Notes: generated from the letters alone by a model not told the origin. DNA of 64,000 bases from Lineus longissimus (GCF_910592395.1 NC_088310.1:28599491-28663490); one strand, 5' to 3'. Positions 1 to 9,664 are shown, counted from the first letter of the stretch. Numbers and translations are program-made.

Positions 1-585
1 TGGCCCGTTGTGCCTGTTGAACGATCTATTTTTACATCCAGAGTGGTATTGATGAAAAGGAGAAGGATCTCATTGTGATAACCTCCGGCAATATCAAACA
101 AGAAAGACCAGAAGATGGAGGTTTAAGACCAAACTAAAGCAAGGTTTTGGTGCTGGAATATAACATTTAGTACCTGTGGCAAATCCAGAAATTTGGAGAG
201 GGAGAGCAGGCCAAACTGGAGAGCACTGAAGATGCAATCTAAGAGAGCGAGGGTTCTGGGCCCCATGCTCAAAAAGAAAATGGAATCGGAAATACTGGTC
301 ATGCAGTTTCCGGACAACCATGTAAAAGATTAGAAGTGGTTTTTGCTTCTTGAGGAGTGGTGCCTAGAACAATCATTGCCCTCGGGACCTTAAATCCGTC
401 ACTGCACACGGCACAGACATAAAAACGGATCTATCCCACCCTCCCCTAATTTATCTGATTAGAAAATGTTCAAACTTTTTCAAAACTACTCAGTCGATGA
501 GTAAACTGAAAAGACAAAATAAACTGGACTCGAAACCCACCATTCAATCACCGAATCATTCCATCTACCTCGATATTCTTTTCAG
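1..585. other. 5' edge of window, no gene recognised
   Basis: Short overlapping minus-strand frames near 94-321 are open, but no protein family is recognisable. I found no convincing splice acceptor for them. I see no repeat or RNA gene here. It may be intron or upstream flank of a gene that starts outside the window. Confidence 0.4.
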
Positions 586-731
586 GTCACCACATTCCAC
601 ACCATCTGCCCTGGAAGTATTTTGATTATTCATTGCTGCGGAGCCAAGGTTAATCTTGGGCAGCTGCTAACAGGTGTTGGAGCTTCCACCTTGGACAGTT
701 CAAGGACTTTGCTCAGATATATCAGAGGCAA
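586..731 (+). other. Candidate upstream exon of the UGT gene
   Basis: A good acceptor (attcttttcag) precedes base 586 and a consensus donor (gtaagt) follows base 731. The 146-bp segment is open in one frame for 48 codons plus 2 nt. Spliced to the acceptor before base 1196 it would stay in frame with the UGT start codon. However, the UGT reading from its own ATG already begins with a signal peptide, so this is more likely a 5' UTR exon whose open frame is chance. An alternative is an exon of an unrelated gene. RNA data would decide. Confidence 0.35.
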
Positions 732-1217
732 GTAAGTATATCCCTTTTCATGTCAAACAGAATATGGTGTCAGTATGATGAAAGGGTTAAGGCAAAATAA
801 CTGCTCTTTCTTGGGCCTGTCACATTTACCTTAGAGTAACCAGCATTGACCTGCCTCAGCTAAATAAGGGCAGTAGTCATGTTCAGATGTGTTTCACCTC
901 ATTCAAAAGCTGTATAGGTTTAAATATGTGTATGAATTATTCCATAATGTTAAGTAGAAAGCACCAAGCACAGCATGCAGCCCCCAAAACAACCAAATTT
1001 TGCACCAACGTTGACCAAAAAGGTGTGCCTCTGGTAGCCTACCCAAGTAGTGATTTTCGACTACATCATGTTTTTTCAGTCCCCAAGTTTCTGCTGTGTT
1101 GGCTTTCCATACTGATTGGAAAGAACCAGTCTATTCACTACAGAATATGCACTGATAAATTCACCAATCTCACTTGCCTCTTTATATATTTACAGGAAAG
1201 GTGCCCACAACCTGACC

Positions 1218-2786
1218 ATGGGGAAACCAATGCTAGTGACCTTGATCTTTATACTGGTCACAGGGATAGTGGACGCCTCCAAGATCTTGATCATACCCTT
1301 CAACATGGGCAGCCACATCAACATCTTTACAAGCCTTGGGAAAGCTCTTAAAGATGATGGCCATGAGGTTTGGATGTTGGCTTTCGACAAGTACGACGCA
1401 GACATACAGAAAAGCGGAATCACACCCCTGACATTTCCCTTGAAACCTGAGAATGCTATTTTCACGAAGATTGAGGAATGGACAGCTGGAAGTCCAGACG
1501 GTGACCTGGCTCATGCCCTTAGGAAACTTGAAACAAGTCCCAAATGGAGCATGTCATTCAGTCGGGTCTGTGATGACATTATGCAAAGCGACCACCTCAT
1601 GACAACAATTCAGAAACAGAAGTTTGACCTTTCTGTTTTGGATGGGGATGAGCATGTTCTGTGCCATTTGATGATACCCTATATGTTCGATATTCCCTTT
1701 GTGACCGTCCATACATTTCAAACTACCTCATGGGTGTCAGGTGTGACTGGGATGCCGTCAATCGAACCAGAGATCTCCAGGCCGTTCTCAAATCAAATGA
1801 ACTTCTGGGAGAGGCTGGAGAATCTTAAGGCTTGGAGGAGAAGATATGATAATTCCTATTACAACCTTTATAATCATCACATGAATAGTTACTGCCCACA
1901 AAACAAACCAAAAATTCCCCTGAAAAAACTTGCAGGGATGGCAGAAATGTATTTTATCAATTACGAGATAATGTGTCTGGATTATCCGAGGGTTTCCGCA
2001 CCAAACATGCAGTTTTTGGGTGCAACGACAGCCTTCCCAGCGAGACGTTTACCGGAGGAGTTAGAAAGGTACATTGAAGGAGCCGAACATGGTATTGTTG
2101 TCATGAGTTTTGGGTCTGGTCCACCAGCACAATACATCTGGAAACTGATCGGCGAGAAAATATTTGATGCTTTGGCTCAACTTCCACAACGTGCCATTGT
2201 TCAATATGGGCTGGAGAAAATCTACGGGAACGTGCCAGAAAACGTCAAGTTACTCACTTGGCTACCGCAGAATGATATCCTTGGACACCAAAAGACCCGC
2301 CTCTTCATCACACATGGTGGTAACAATGGCCAAAACGAAGCTGCATATCATGGTGTGGCCATGCTTGTTATTCCACTCGTCCATGATCAAATGTATAATG
2401 GAGAGCGCATTGAGGCACACGCATATGGAAAGTGGGTGAAAGACAAAAAAGGAATCACTTCTAACGAACTCTTCCAAGTAATGTCTGAGATCATCAACAA
2501 CAAGACCTATGCATACAACATCAAGAAATGCTCGCAAATTATCCAGAGTATGCCGACAGCGAGGGAGACGTTTGTATTCTGGGTGAACCACATCTTAAGA
2601 TTTGGTGGCGCTCATCTACGACCACCGAGCCTTGATATGCCCCTGTATCAGGTTCTGATGTTGGACATTCTGGTATATTATGTCATCTACTATATTGTCA
2701 TCATCCATTTTGGGGGGGTTGTTGTTTACTATGCATTCAAGTTCTTGTGCACAATATGGAAGAGATATAAAGTGAAGAAAGAATAA
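1218..2786 (+). CDS. UDP-glucuronosyl/glucosyltransferase (UGT), single coding exon
   Basis: A family 1 glycosyltransferase that transfers a sugar from a UDP-sugar to small lipophilic acceptors, acting at the ER membrane with its catalytic domains in the lumen. The 522 aa match the usual UGT length of about 520-530. Residues 1-20 form a signal peptide (hydrophobic run ending VDA). The catalytic His is H33 in the GSH motif, and D142 is the likely partner Asp. The UGT signature spans about residues 348-391: WLPQ, then THGG at 365-368, ending HDQ. A transmembrane helix lies at about 483-508, followed by a basic tail ending KVKKE, which fits the KxKxx ER-retention pattern. I chose the ATG at 1218 because it directly precedes the signal peptide. 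It lies 22 nt inside an exon whose acceptor (atttacag) ends at 1195; the open frame upstream is intronic. The coding region has no introns. The family is certain; the exact subfamily and acceptor are not. Possible polyadenylation signals (AATAAA) lie at 3372 and 3430. Confidence 0.95.
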   Translation: MGKPMLVTLIFILVTGIVDASKILIIPFNMGSHINIFTSLGKALKDDGHEVWMLAFDKYDADIQKSGITPLTFPLKPENAIFTKIEEWTAGSPDGDLAHALRKLETSPKWSMSFSRVCDDIMQSDHLMTTIQKQKFDLSVLDGDEHVLCHLMIPYMFDIPFVTVHTFQTTSWVSGVTGMPSIEPEISRPFSNQMNFWERLENLKAWRRRYDNSYYNLYNHHMNSYCPQNKPKIPLKKLAGMAEMYFINYEIMCLDYPRVSAPNMQFLGATTAFPARRLPEELERYIEGAEHGIVVMSFGSGPPAQYIWKLIGEKIFDALAQLPQRAIVQYGLEKIYGNVPENVKLLTWLPQNDILGHQKTRLFITHGGNNGQNEAAYHGVAMLVIPLVHDQMYNGERIEAHAYGKWVKDKKGITSNELFQVMSEIINNKTYAYNIKKCSQIIQSMPTARETFVFWVNHILRFGGAHLRPPSLDMPLYQVLMLDILVYYVIYYIVIIHFGGVVVYYAFKFLCTIWKRYKVKKE

Positions 2787-2835
2787 GACATGTGTGAAAA
2801 GTTTGACAATGTCATAACTACGATACATTGCACTG

Positions 2836-3751
2836 TCAAACCAGTCCATTACATGGCAATGAATTGTCCAAAAACATTGATTTAATATAAGCTGGGCTGG
2901 GCTCAGTTTCGAACTCATGATACAATGCAATAATGTTTAATCCTGCTCTGTAAGTGTAATTTAGAACAATGAAAAATTTGTCACAGCAGCCAGAATGGGA
3001 AGCCAAAGTGAGATGCCCAGAAAGGGAGCATAACACTTGTGTGACTACATTGCCACCTGTGACCATCAGCACTCCGGGAAGGTACTCTGCAAGGGAGAAC
3101 CTAGGTGTCTACCAATGATGGAAGGAGTCAAGGACACGACGATGAAAATATTATGAATAGTTTACTGAGAACAGGATGAATCAGGAGCAACAGTCATTAC
3201 TTGTACTTGATGAGCGAAGTTTGCTCATATTGAGTATTGACACTAATATAATGTTGGTTAGGTTTGTCGAGCTACTGTTAATTTGACTCCGTCCTGACCA
3301 ACAAATGGTCAAGAAAAAAAAGGTGCACAGTCATCATTTTCAACTTACCACTCTTAAGATGGTGATCGGGCAATAAACAGGTGCATGTAGAACAGAGTTT
3401 GCAGTAACCTAGGGTGTCGGGGCTTGGCTAATAAACAACACTTTTCAGGCTCAGCTGTTCAATGAAATTATTGGTCCCTACTACATGTCACCCCACTGCA
3501 CAGCCAGAGAGCGATAAGAGCAACAGACTTACCTCACAATCCTTCAGTGCCCACTCCCCACCCACGGACAGCAAAGGAGCATTCCCTTTAGGGTGGGTGA
3601 CCCTTGGCACGGGTACCGGTGGTTCCTTCCTTACTCCTTGGGCTTTCTGGTGGCTAGGACTGCCACTCGGATCATGAAGCCAACCTGACGACATGATAGG
3701 CCGACCAGGAGGGCCATGTCCGTCTGTGTTGCCCTGGGATGCAGTCGGCAT
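2836..3751 (-). CDS. Candidate three-exon gene, unknown protein (182 aa)
   Basis: Coding exons in transcript order are 3533-3751, 3349-3427 and 2836-3086. Exon 1 has an acceptor (ttcttacag) at its 5' edge, an in-frame TAG before the ATG at 3751, and a gtaagt donor, so 3752-3768 would be 5' UTR. Exon 2 has a ttattag acceptor and a gtaagt donor; exon 3 has a tcccttgcag acceptor. Phases agree and the total is 549 nt. The N-terminal 70 residues are rich in Pro, Gly and Ser, and exon 2 is Cys-rich (CKLCSTCTC). I recognise no family. The stop would lie 49 bp from the UGT stop, tail to tail, and a 3' UTR would run antisense into the UGT. Exon 1 is the best supported part. The last exon could be a chance open frame, and the gene could instead continue beyond the window start. 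Confidence 0.35.
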
Positions 3752-3768
3752 CGTTTGCTACAACGAGC

Positions 3769-5373
3769 CTGTAAGAATAGGAAAACAAGTCAAGACACAC
3801 ACCAGCCAAGACAAGGACTATAACTTCTTCCATAGAAGCCCACCAACAAGTAAATCCTCCCTTTTGCTTTTCAAAGTGACTTCATGCTGTTACTAACAAC
3901 ATTAGTTTTTAAAAGTGATAACCCCTGGCTATTCCCGATAGAATACCCTGGACACGATTGTCCACTGAAATAACCCGCTGTTTTTGTGGACATATCCTCA
4001 CAGTTATTGCTTAATCAACAACAAAGCAAAAAATAACAATATCGGCTATGTTTGCAGAACAAGTTAGCAATGGTTAGTCAAAGATCTGAAACTATTGTGA
4101 TAGCGTTTTACAGGAAGAGACAATTGGCAGTTTTTCTTGTGGAAAATGTGCTAAATGTTTAGGTCTAATATGGTGGCTTAGCAAGACAGCTTTCTGACAC
4201 AAGTATTGCAATCACTACAGACTTCCTCTTGCATGCTTCCAAACAAATCCCATCATCTCAATTTGGTAGAATCTAGGAATTTTAGGATTATCAAAAACAG
4301 TGGATCTGAAAGATTTAGTTCACACGGATTCATATTGTTTTTTGTTTTAGTAACACTATCTAATCAATACTTGGTTTACATGAGATAGGAAGCTTTTTAA
4401 CAGCATGCACTTCATGACAATTTGCTGGAAACTTCTTCAATATCTGACTATTCCGATGACAGGTAAACAAGAAAACAATAAGGTAAAGTATTGTTTCTGT
4501 AATGCAGGCTTGACTTCATAAATGACATTAGTTTATCCTGCACTTATTACAGATGGACGCCTTTTCAAGTTTAAGGTGATTTGTTGCACCCCTCTCCTTT
4601 TACCAGTGGTTCACTGCTGCCTGTCTTTTCAGCTGAAAGCTCAAACTTCCAGCTAAAAGTTCAAAACGTACAGAGGAACCAGTGTGAATCTGGATACAAG
4701 ATCAACATGCAAGTCAGTACATTGAGACAAGTGTCATATGACACACTGACGAACCTACATCTCATGTCATGAGACTTTCAATCATATCACAGCCTTCTAC
4801 ACAAGGCCTTGGCCTTCTACAATACTTTAAAATGCACAATAGGAGTGTCCTGAGTGGACGAGTCCCTCCCTTTATCATCACTTCAGTAGGTGTCTCATTG
4901 GAAACAGATAGTAGAGTACAATAGAAATAGCAAGAATACAAGAAACAAACTGGTGGTTAATAGTCAATGTCATCTGCATTTAACTATTTAGATCACATCA
5001 CTCTCAATGAAACTAAGTTCAATCCTATCAAAGAATTGTAGATCTCTAAATCTATTCACCAAAATTCACTGATGACAATGAGTTTAAATCATTTCAACAG
5101 TAAATTATTTTTGCAAGGGAATGTTTTCGATCTATGAAACCTTGCCTAGGCCATGTTGTCATTCAATTCATTGTCACCTTTGACCATCGATGACATTCAG
5201 GAGTAAATAGAGCAACTCCACTGCCAATCAAAGATAACAGAAGAAGTGGAATGATAGAATAAGGCTCTTGATTTGGCCAAGATAAATTATATAAAGGTAT
5301 TCTCCTGAACCTTGCCATATATATATCCCTGCCAACTCAAAACCACCTTGTTTGAGGACTATTTAGGGGGGGT
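3769..5373. other. Intergenic stretch, nothing recognised
   Basis: Only short, unconvincing open frames occur on either strand. I saw no tandem array, RNA gene or transposon end. If the candidate gene at 2836-3751 is real, its upstream exon and promoter may lie here. Confidence 0.4.
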
Positions 5374-5438
5374 GGCGCCTTGAGCGTGGTGGACCACGAA
5401 AAGGCGCCCAATATAAGTTTTTCAATTCATTCATTCAT
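5374..5438 (+). mobile_element. L2/CR1-type LINE 3' terminal hairpin (remnant)
   Basis: The segment begins ggcgcctt (5374-5381), has an inner stem (cgtggt/accacg) and closes with aaggcgcc (5401-5408), followed by aatataag and a short attcattc tail. A GC-rich hairpin with a ggcgc stem, then a tataag-type sequence and a short microsatellite tail, is the usual 3' end of L2-clade LINEs and of the SINEs that borrow it. No coding sequence of the element is visible upstream, so this is a 5'-truncated copy or a SINE. Confidence 0.6.
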
Positions 5439-6288
5439 AGTTTTGCTAAACCTATAATTTACCTTTTTGAATATTTTGGTATGAAATTGATAAGTGTAAG
5501 TTGACTCTTGCCATAGGTAGGCTTGCACAGGCCTACTGACTGTATTAAAAACAAGACGAGACAAAAAACAAAGTGTCAAACTTGACTCTCCTGCCCACGT
5601 TGCTGACTTGACCCAAAATATCATGATGCTGAGGAAGGAGAACAGCCCAGGGCATCAACAGACCTCCTTTCCCTCAGACTTATCGGTTTCTTTAGCAGCA
5701 TTAACATCAATGTCAAAATCTGACACATCATAATAACATACAAACATCATCCCCATCCATGCATTTATTACACAGAGAAACAGTGTATTCCTCTAGTGAC
5801 ATGATGAGAGCGCGTGGCCATGGAGATGCACATGAAAACATCTGGTTTAAAACCACAATCATAGTTAAAAAATATACCAAACATATAAATCGTTTTTTAC
5901 AATGTACTATCTATACACATAAGTTAATACTCACCATGCATATTCGAGAGCGGTATTGCGTGAGCCATTCAAATGTGCAAATTATCCGCTAAACATGATA
6001 TCAGAAGGTTTTCCCTAAGTGCTGACACCAAACGGTTGGTATCGGTACCAAAGTTTCTGTGTTTTGGAGACAGAGACAGATTGCTTGGATGTGATGTTGT
6101 CCTGACAGGTGCAGGCCCAGGGTTTAATCTGGAACAGGGTTGGCCAAAATATCAGGGGTCCCCACATCAGATGGGGTTTTCAAAAGGCCAGTCAGAGTAT
6201 TTCATGGATCTTTTTTTCTGACACCAGTACTCTGACCGGGGATCAAGTTTCTCCTAAGACTTCCACCAGGGTGCAATGGTGTAATATA
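5439..6288. other. Intergenic stretch, nothing recognised
   Basis: I saw no supported exon, RNA gene or repeat. The open frames are short and lack splice context. Confidence 0.35.
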
Positions 6289-6466
6289 CAGTGGAACCTC
6301 CCTTAGCGGACACCTCTCTATCAAGGACAACCTCTCTATTAAGGACAGTAGTTTCGATCCCAAATTGGTTGTTTCCATTGAATTCGTCCTCTCTAATCAG
6401 GACACCTCTCTATTAAGGACAGCATTTGTCAGTCCAGAGGGTGTCCTTAATAGAGAGGTTCTACTG
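6289..6466. mobile_element. 178-bp pogo/Tc1-mariner-like MITE
   Basis: The element starts CAGTGGAACCTC and ends with the inverted counterpart (gagaggttctactg), with TA directly on both sides (6287-6288 and 6467-6468). Internal copies of ctctctattaaggaca repeat the terminal sequence. Termini of the CAGTrGAACCTC type with a TA target duplication are typical of pogo/Tigger-like members of the Tc1-mariner superfamily. It has no transposase and so is non-autonomous. A diverged relative lies at 20337-20495 in an AP2S1 intron. Confidence 0.75.
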
Positions 6467-6519
6467 TATATGTATCTGATCGACACTCATCTTCTTTTCG
6501 TCACTGTCATAGTACAAAA

Positions 6520-6660
6520 CAGTTCCCTTGCCGTCAACGTCGCCGGAGACGGATGCCACGAGTTTTACCGTTATCGGATGCGCATCCAATATGCCACCAG
6601 ATTTACAGTTCTTTAAAGGTTTCGGGGGACGACCAACGCATGCGAGCCCCGTCGGTTCCT
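6520..6660 (+). repeat. Module A copy (related to 8488-8980)
   Basis: It contains atgccacgagttttaccgtt, then the palindromic core cggatgcgcatcc, then aaaggtttcggggg and gcatgcgag. The same blocks in the same order and orientation recur at the 8488-8980 array and its right flank, about 2.3 kb away. This copy has one core unit where the other has about seven. It is probably one end of a composite repeat. Confidence 0.6.
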
Positions 6661-6689
6661 CCAAATCAGTCTTGGCTGCTCTGCCAAGT

Positions 6690-6748
6690 TGTCAACATGG
6701 CGAGAGAGATGAGTAAGTCACAGCCAGGCCGAATCAGTCCTGGCTGAG
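6690..6748 (+). repeat. Module B copy (cagccaggccgaatcagt family)
   Basis: The segment reads gcgagagagatgag followed by cacagccaggccgaatcagt. The same unit is repeated directly at 7380-7645 and inverted at 7650-7830 and 8345-8425. Confidence 0.6.
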
Positions 6749-6991
6749 ATAGTCACAGCCACAGTACTTCGATCGTTTCTCCTCCGCTGGAGCTGACAGC
6801 TATCTCGATGACGGATTAGGACCTTCTTTTCCTTCTCATCCAAGACGAGCATGTCGGGGTGCCGGTGTTTGATAGCCGGGCCCGTGGGGACTAGCGATCT
6901 CAGCTTCTTTCCAGAGTACGAGTGGTCATTGAAACCGGCTTCTCGATACCGATGGTATCCATCAACAATATGTGTCTCCTTGACTGATGTA

Positions 6992-7176
6992 AACAGTACC
7001 GGTGTGACAGCGGATATAGTCCCCCTGGAGTCATAGTCCGGTAGCATTGTATTTGACCAAATAAGCAGCATGATCTATTGTACCGCTAACCCTAACCAAA
7101 ACATTTAGCAATGCGGGCTATTGTTACACGGACTATCAGCCCTCGGACTACTATCCGCTGTCACACCGGTACCATT
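6992..7176. repeat. Long inverted repeat / MITE-like hairpin
   Basis: A left arm near 6997 (taccggtgtgacagcggata) is matched by its reverse complement near 7150-7175, and shorter complementary blocks (agtccg/cggact) lie inside. The spacer is about 125 bp and contains two telomere-like ccctaa units. This would fold into a hairpin and is probably a small non-autonomous DNA transposon. I could not fix the target-site duplication. Confidence 0.5.
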
Positions 7177-7377
7177 ATAGAGGATGTAGGGGCCTGCAAT
7201 GGCTGCATGGGAGGAAGCTGCATTGGATGATAGGTCATGTCCCATACATCAATAATCGGTGATCCTCAATTTGGTCACCATGGCATGCATGCATATCTTA
7301 GATTAATTAACTTTGTTGCATATACATGGCTGCATAGCAAAGTAGTCAAAGTTAGCAAAGTAGCGAGTAGCGAGTAG

Positions 7378-7832
7378 TTGTTAATATGGTGAGAGAGATG
7401 AGACAGTCACAGCCAGGCCGAATCAGTTTTGGCTGCTCATCCGTGTTCGGAATAATCATGGTGAGAGAGCTTCGAGATGAGACGGTCACAGCCAGTCCAA
7501 ATCAGTCTTTGCTGCTCCACCGTGTTGGCAACATGATGAGAGTGATGAGACAGTCACAGCCAGGCCACATCAGTCTTGTTGGCTGCTCTGCCAAGTTGTT
7601 AACATGGTGAGAGAGATGAGACAGTCACAGCCAGGCCGAATCAGTGATTTGGCCTGGCTGTGACTGTCTCGATCATCTCTCTCACCATAATTATTGTCAA
7701 CACGGTGGAGCAGCCAGAACTGATTCGGCCTGGCTCTGACTGTCTCATCTCTCTCGCCTTATTAACAACTAGGCAGTGCGGCGAAGATTGATGCGGCCTG
7801 GCTGTGACTGCAGTCTCATCACTCGCATCATG
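7378..7832. repeat. Module B array: direct copies then inverted copies
   Basis: Direct copies of a unit of about 70 bp (gagagagatgagacagtca, cagccaggcc, then a ttggctgctc block) sit near 7385, 7465, 7530 and 7605. After a turning point at about 7650 the same unit runs in reverse complement (ggcctggctgtgactgtctc) to about 7830. The result is a large imperfect palindrome. The unit spacing varies from 68 to 80 bp. Confidence 0.65.
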
Positions 7833-7835
7833 TTG

Positions 7836-8330
7836 TCCTCTCGGCTTGACTGCAACAATGGATTACTTGCTGGTTTACCGAAGAAGACACTTGCTCCATT
7901 ACAGCGTGTTCAAAATACTGCTGCTCGCATCGTTTGCAGAGTCAGGAAGTTTGATCACATAACACCCACTCTGATCAAGCTTCACTGGCTGCCTGTGGCA
8001 GAAAGGATTGCTTCAGGTGCACAAGTGCGTGCAGGGTGCAGCTCCCCAGTATCTGAGAGACCTTGTTTCTGGGAAACCTGCTCCCCGCACAACCCGATCA
8101 GGTGCTTTCTCGGAGCTAGTGGTTCCTAGAACCAAGACTTCTTTTGGGGATCGTAGTTTCAAGTGTTATGGACCGCGTCTATGGAATACTCTTCCATGCC
8201 ACATTCGGGACACTGTGGACACTGAAAAATTCAAGGGAGCGATAAAGACCTGGCTGTTTGTGCGAGCTTTTGGAGAGGGAGCGCTGTGAGCAAGGACTCT
8301 GTCCATGGAATAGCGCTATAAAAGAGACTT
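7836..8330 (+). pseudogene. L2/CR1-like LINE reverse-transcriptase C-terminal fragment (broken)
   Basis: Two overlapping frames, 7836-8009 and 8008-8289, together encode the C-terminal tail typical of L2/CR1-clade retrotransposon ORF2. The blocks are SRLDCNNGL, LQRVQNTAARIV, ITPTLIKLHWLPV, APQYLRDLV, PRLWNTLP and FKGAIKTWLF. A frameshift with a small deletion at about 8009 breaks the frame just after the HWLPV block. The RT core and endonuclease are absent. After the stop, agcgct...agcgctataaaag (8279-8325) matches the hairpin plus tata end of L2-type elements. The fragment is dead and 5'-truncated. Module B repeats flank it on both sides. Confidence 0.85.
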
Positions 8331-8344
8331 GGCAGAGCAGCCAA

Positions 8345-8425
8345 GACTTTTTTTGCCTGGCTGTGACTGTCTCATCTCTCTCATCATGTTGTCAGCACGA
8401 TGGAGGAGCCAGGACTGTCAAACAG
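8345..8425 (-). repeat. Module B copy, inverted, right of the LINE fragment
   Basis: The segment gcctggctgtgactgtctc followed by atctctctcatcatgttgtc is the reverse complement of the module B unit at 6690-6748 and 7380-7645. It shows that the LINE fragment lies inside the module B family. Confidence 0.6.
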
Positions 8426-8487
8426 TTGTGTGAGCTCACTAGAGCTTGCACTTACATAATAGTGTAAAACTAAAATTTATAAAACCG

Positions 8488-8900
8488 TCATCGGATGTGC
8501 ATCCGATATGCCACGATATCCTTTACCGTCAATTCCCTTACCGTCTTCGGATGCGCATCCGATATGCCACGGATCTTCACCGTCAATTCCCTTACCGTCT
8601 TCGGATCCGATATGCCACGAGATCCTTCACTGTCAATTCCCTTACCGTCTTCGGATGCGCATCCGATATGCCACGAGATCCTTTACCGTCAATTTCTTTA
8701 CCGTCATCGGATGCGCATCCGATATGCCACGAGATCCTTCACCGTCAATTCCCTTACCGTCTTCGGATGCGCATCCGATATGCCACGAGATCCTTTACCG
8801 TCAATTTCTTTACCGTCATCGGATGCGCATCCGATATGCCACGAGTTTTTTTGTTACCTCACCGTCAATTCCTATACCGTCATGGATGCCACGAGCGTTG
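8488..8900 (+). repeat. 56-bp tandem array carrying a 16-bp palindrome
   Basis: The core cggatgcgcatccg starts at 8492, 8548, 8652, 8708, 8764 and 8820, giving a 56-bp period; the copy near 8604 has lost 8 bp. The full dyad is TCGGATGCGCATCCGA. Each unit also holds two ttaccgtc or caccgtc blocks and gatatgccacgagatcc. Because 56 is not a multiple of 3, frames stay open by repetition in several phases. These frames are not evidence of a protein. Confidence 0.9.
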
Positions 8901-8990
8901 TTCGCGTTGTAAAGGTTTCGGGGATACGACTAATGCATGCGAGCACCGTCGGCGGAACCCCAAACCTCCCTCTCGATCTATCCGTAAGGA
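8901..8990 (+). repeat. Module A right part
   Basis: It holds aaaggtttcgggga, cgactaatgcatgcgag and caccgtcgg, in the same order as at 6610-6655. It marks a direct duplication of module A around the B/LINE nest. Confidence 0.55.
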
Positions 8991-9481
8991 CAAATCACTC
9001 TCGTGACCGTCACAGTTACGGACTCCGGACCTCCAGACTTTAGAGACCGAGCTTTTCTTTACCTTACAATTACTCTATACTCGGCGCCTCACTTATATGT
9101 GTTGTTTTTTTCACATACATTGTTCTCGTGGTTTACGGAAAAGTAGGCCTAAAATGTTATAGTGTCTAAAAACAATATTCAGTTAATGGAATTACACTTT
9201 TTTCCATTACTGCTTGCTTGATATTGCCCTAACAACTTTTTCATGAATCAATTTTGAGCATTATGTTTACAACGTAGTTATTATAGCACGAATTATGAGT
9301 CTAAAATGCCAAATACTTGCAACTATTATGTTAATCACTGAAATCTTAGTGTACTAATTGCTCGCTATAAGCTAGGTTATTGCGCCCCTAAACCAACGTA
9401 CTGACAACGCTACCTCCCCGGAACTCAAACTTTAACGTGAGTTAATTGTAATCTTACTCTCTATATACCAAAGTGATTTAC

Positions 9482-9664
9482 CTAGGAATACAGTTGCACT
9501 TCACTGAAAACTAATGATGTGTTGATGAGTTCAATGAATACTTCGATTCCTTTGGTTTTCTTGGCGAACTGACGTCCGACAATCAATGACCCGTTGACGT
9601 GTACCTGCAATACGCCATTGCCGTAGTGTGTAAACAGATCTATTTTTGGACGAAACTCAGCCCC
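9482..9664 (-). other. Minus-strand open frame, possible terminal exon, unknown
   Basis: On the minus strand the frame is open for 60 codons and ends at TAG (9482-9484). The peptide looks protein-like: a YGNGVLQVHVNGSLIVGRQF stretch, then KGIEVFIELIN. I recognise no family. No strong splice acceptor lies at its upstream edge, so it may be a chance frame, a pseudogene piece or a last exon with a weak acceptor. Confidence 0.25.

Noticed and set aside
7086-7100. Telomere-like ctaaccctaacc
   Set aside because: Only two units, inside a hairpin spacer; too short to be an interstitial telomere.
8446-9043. Three overlapping + frames of 134-186 codons with repeated peptides
   Set aside because: They run through the 56-bp tandem array in all three phases, so the openness comes from repetition.
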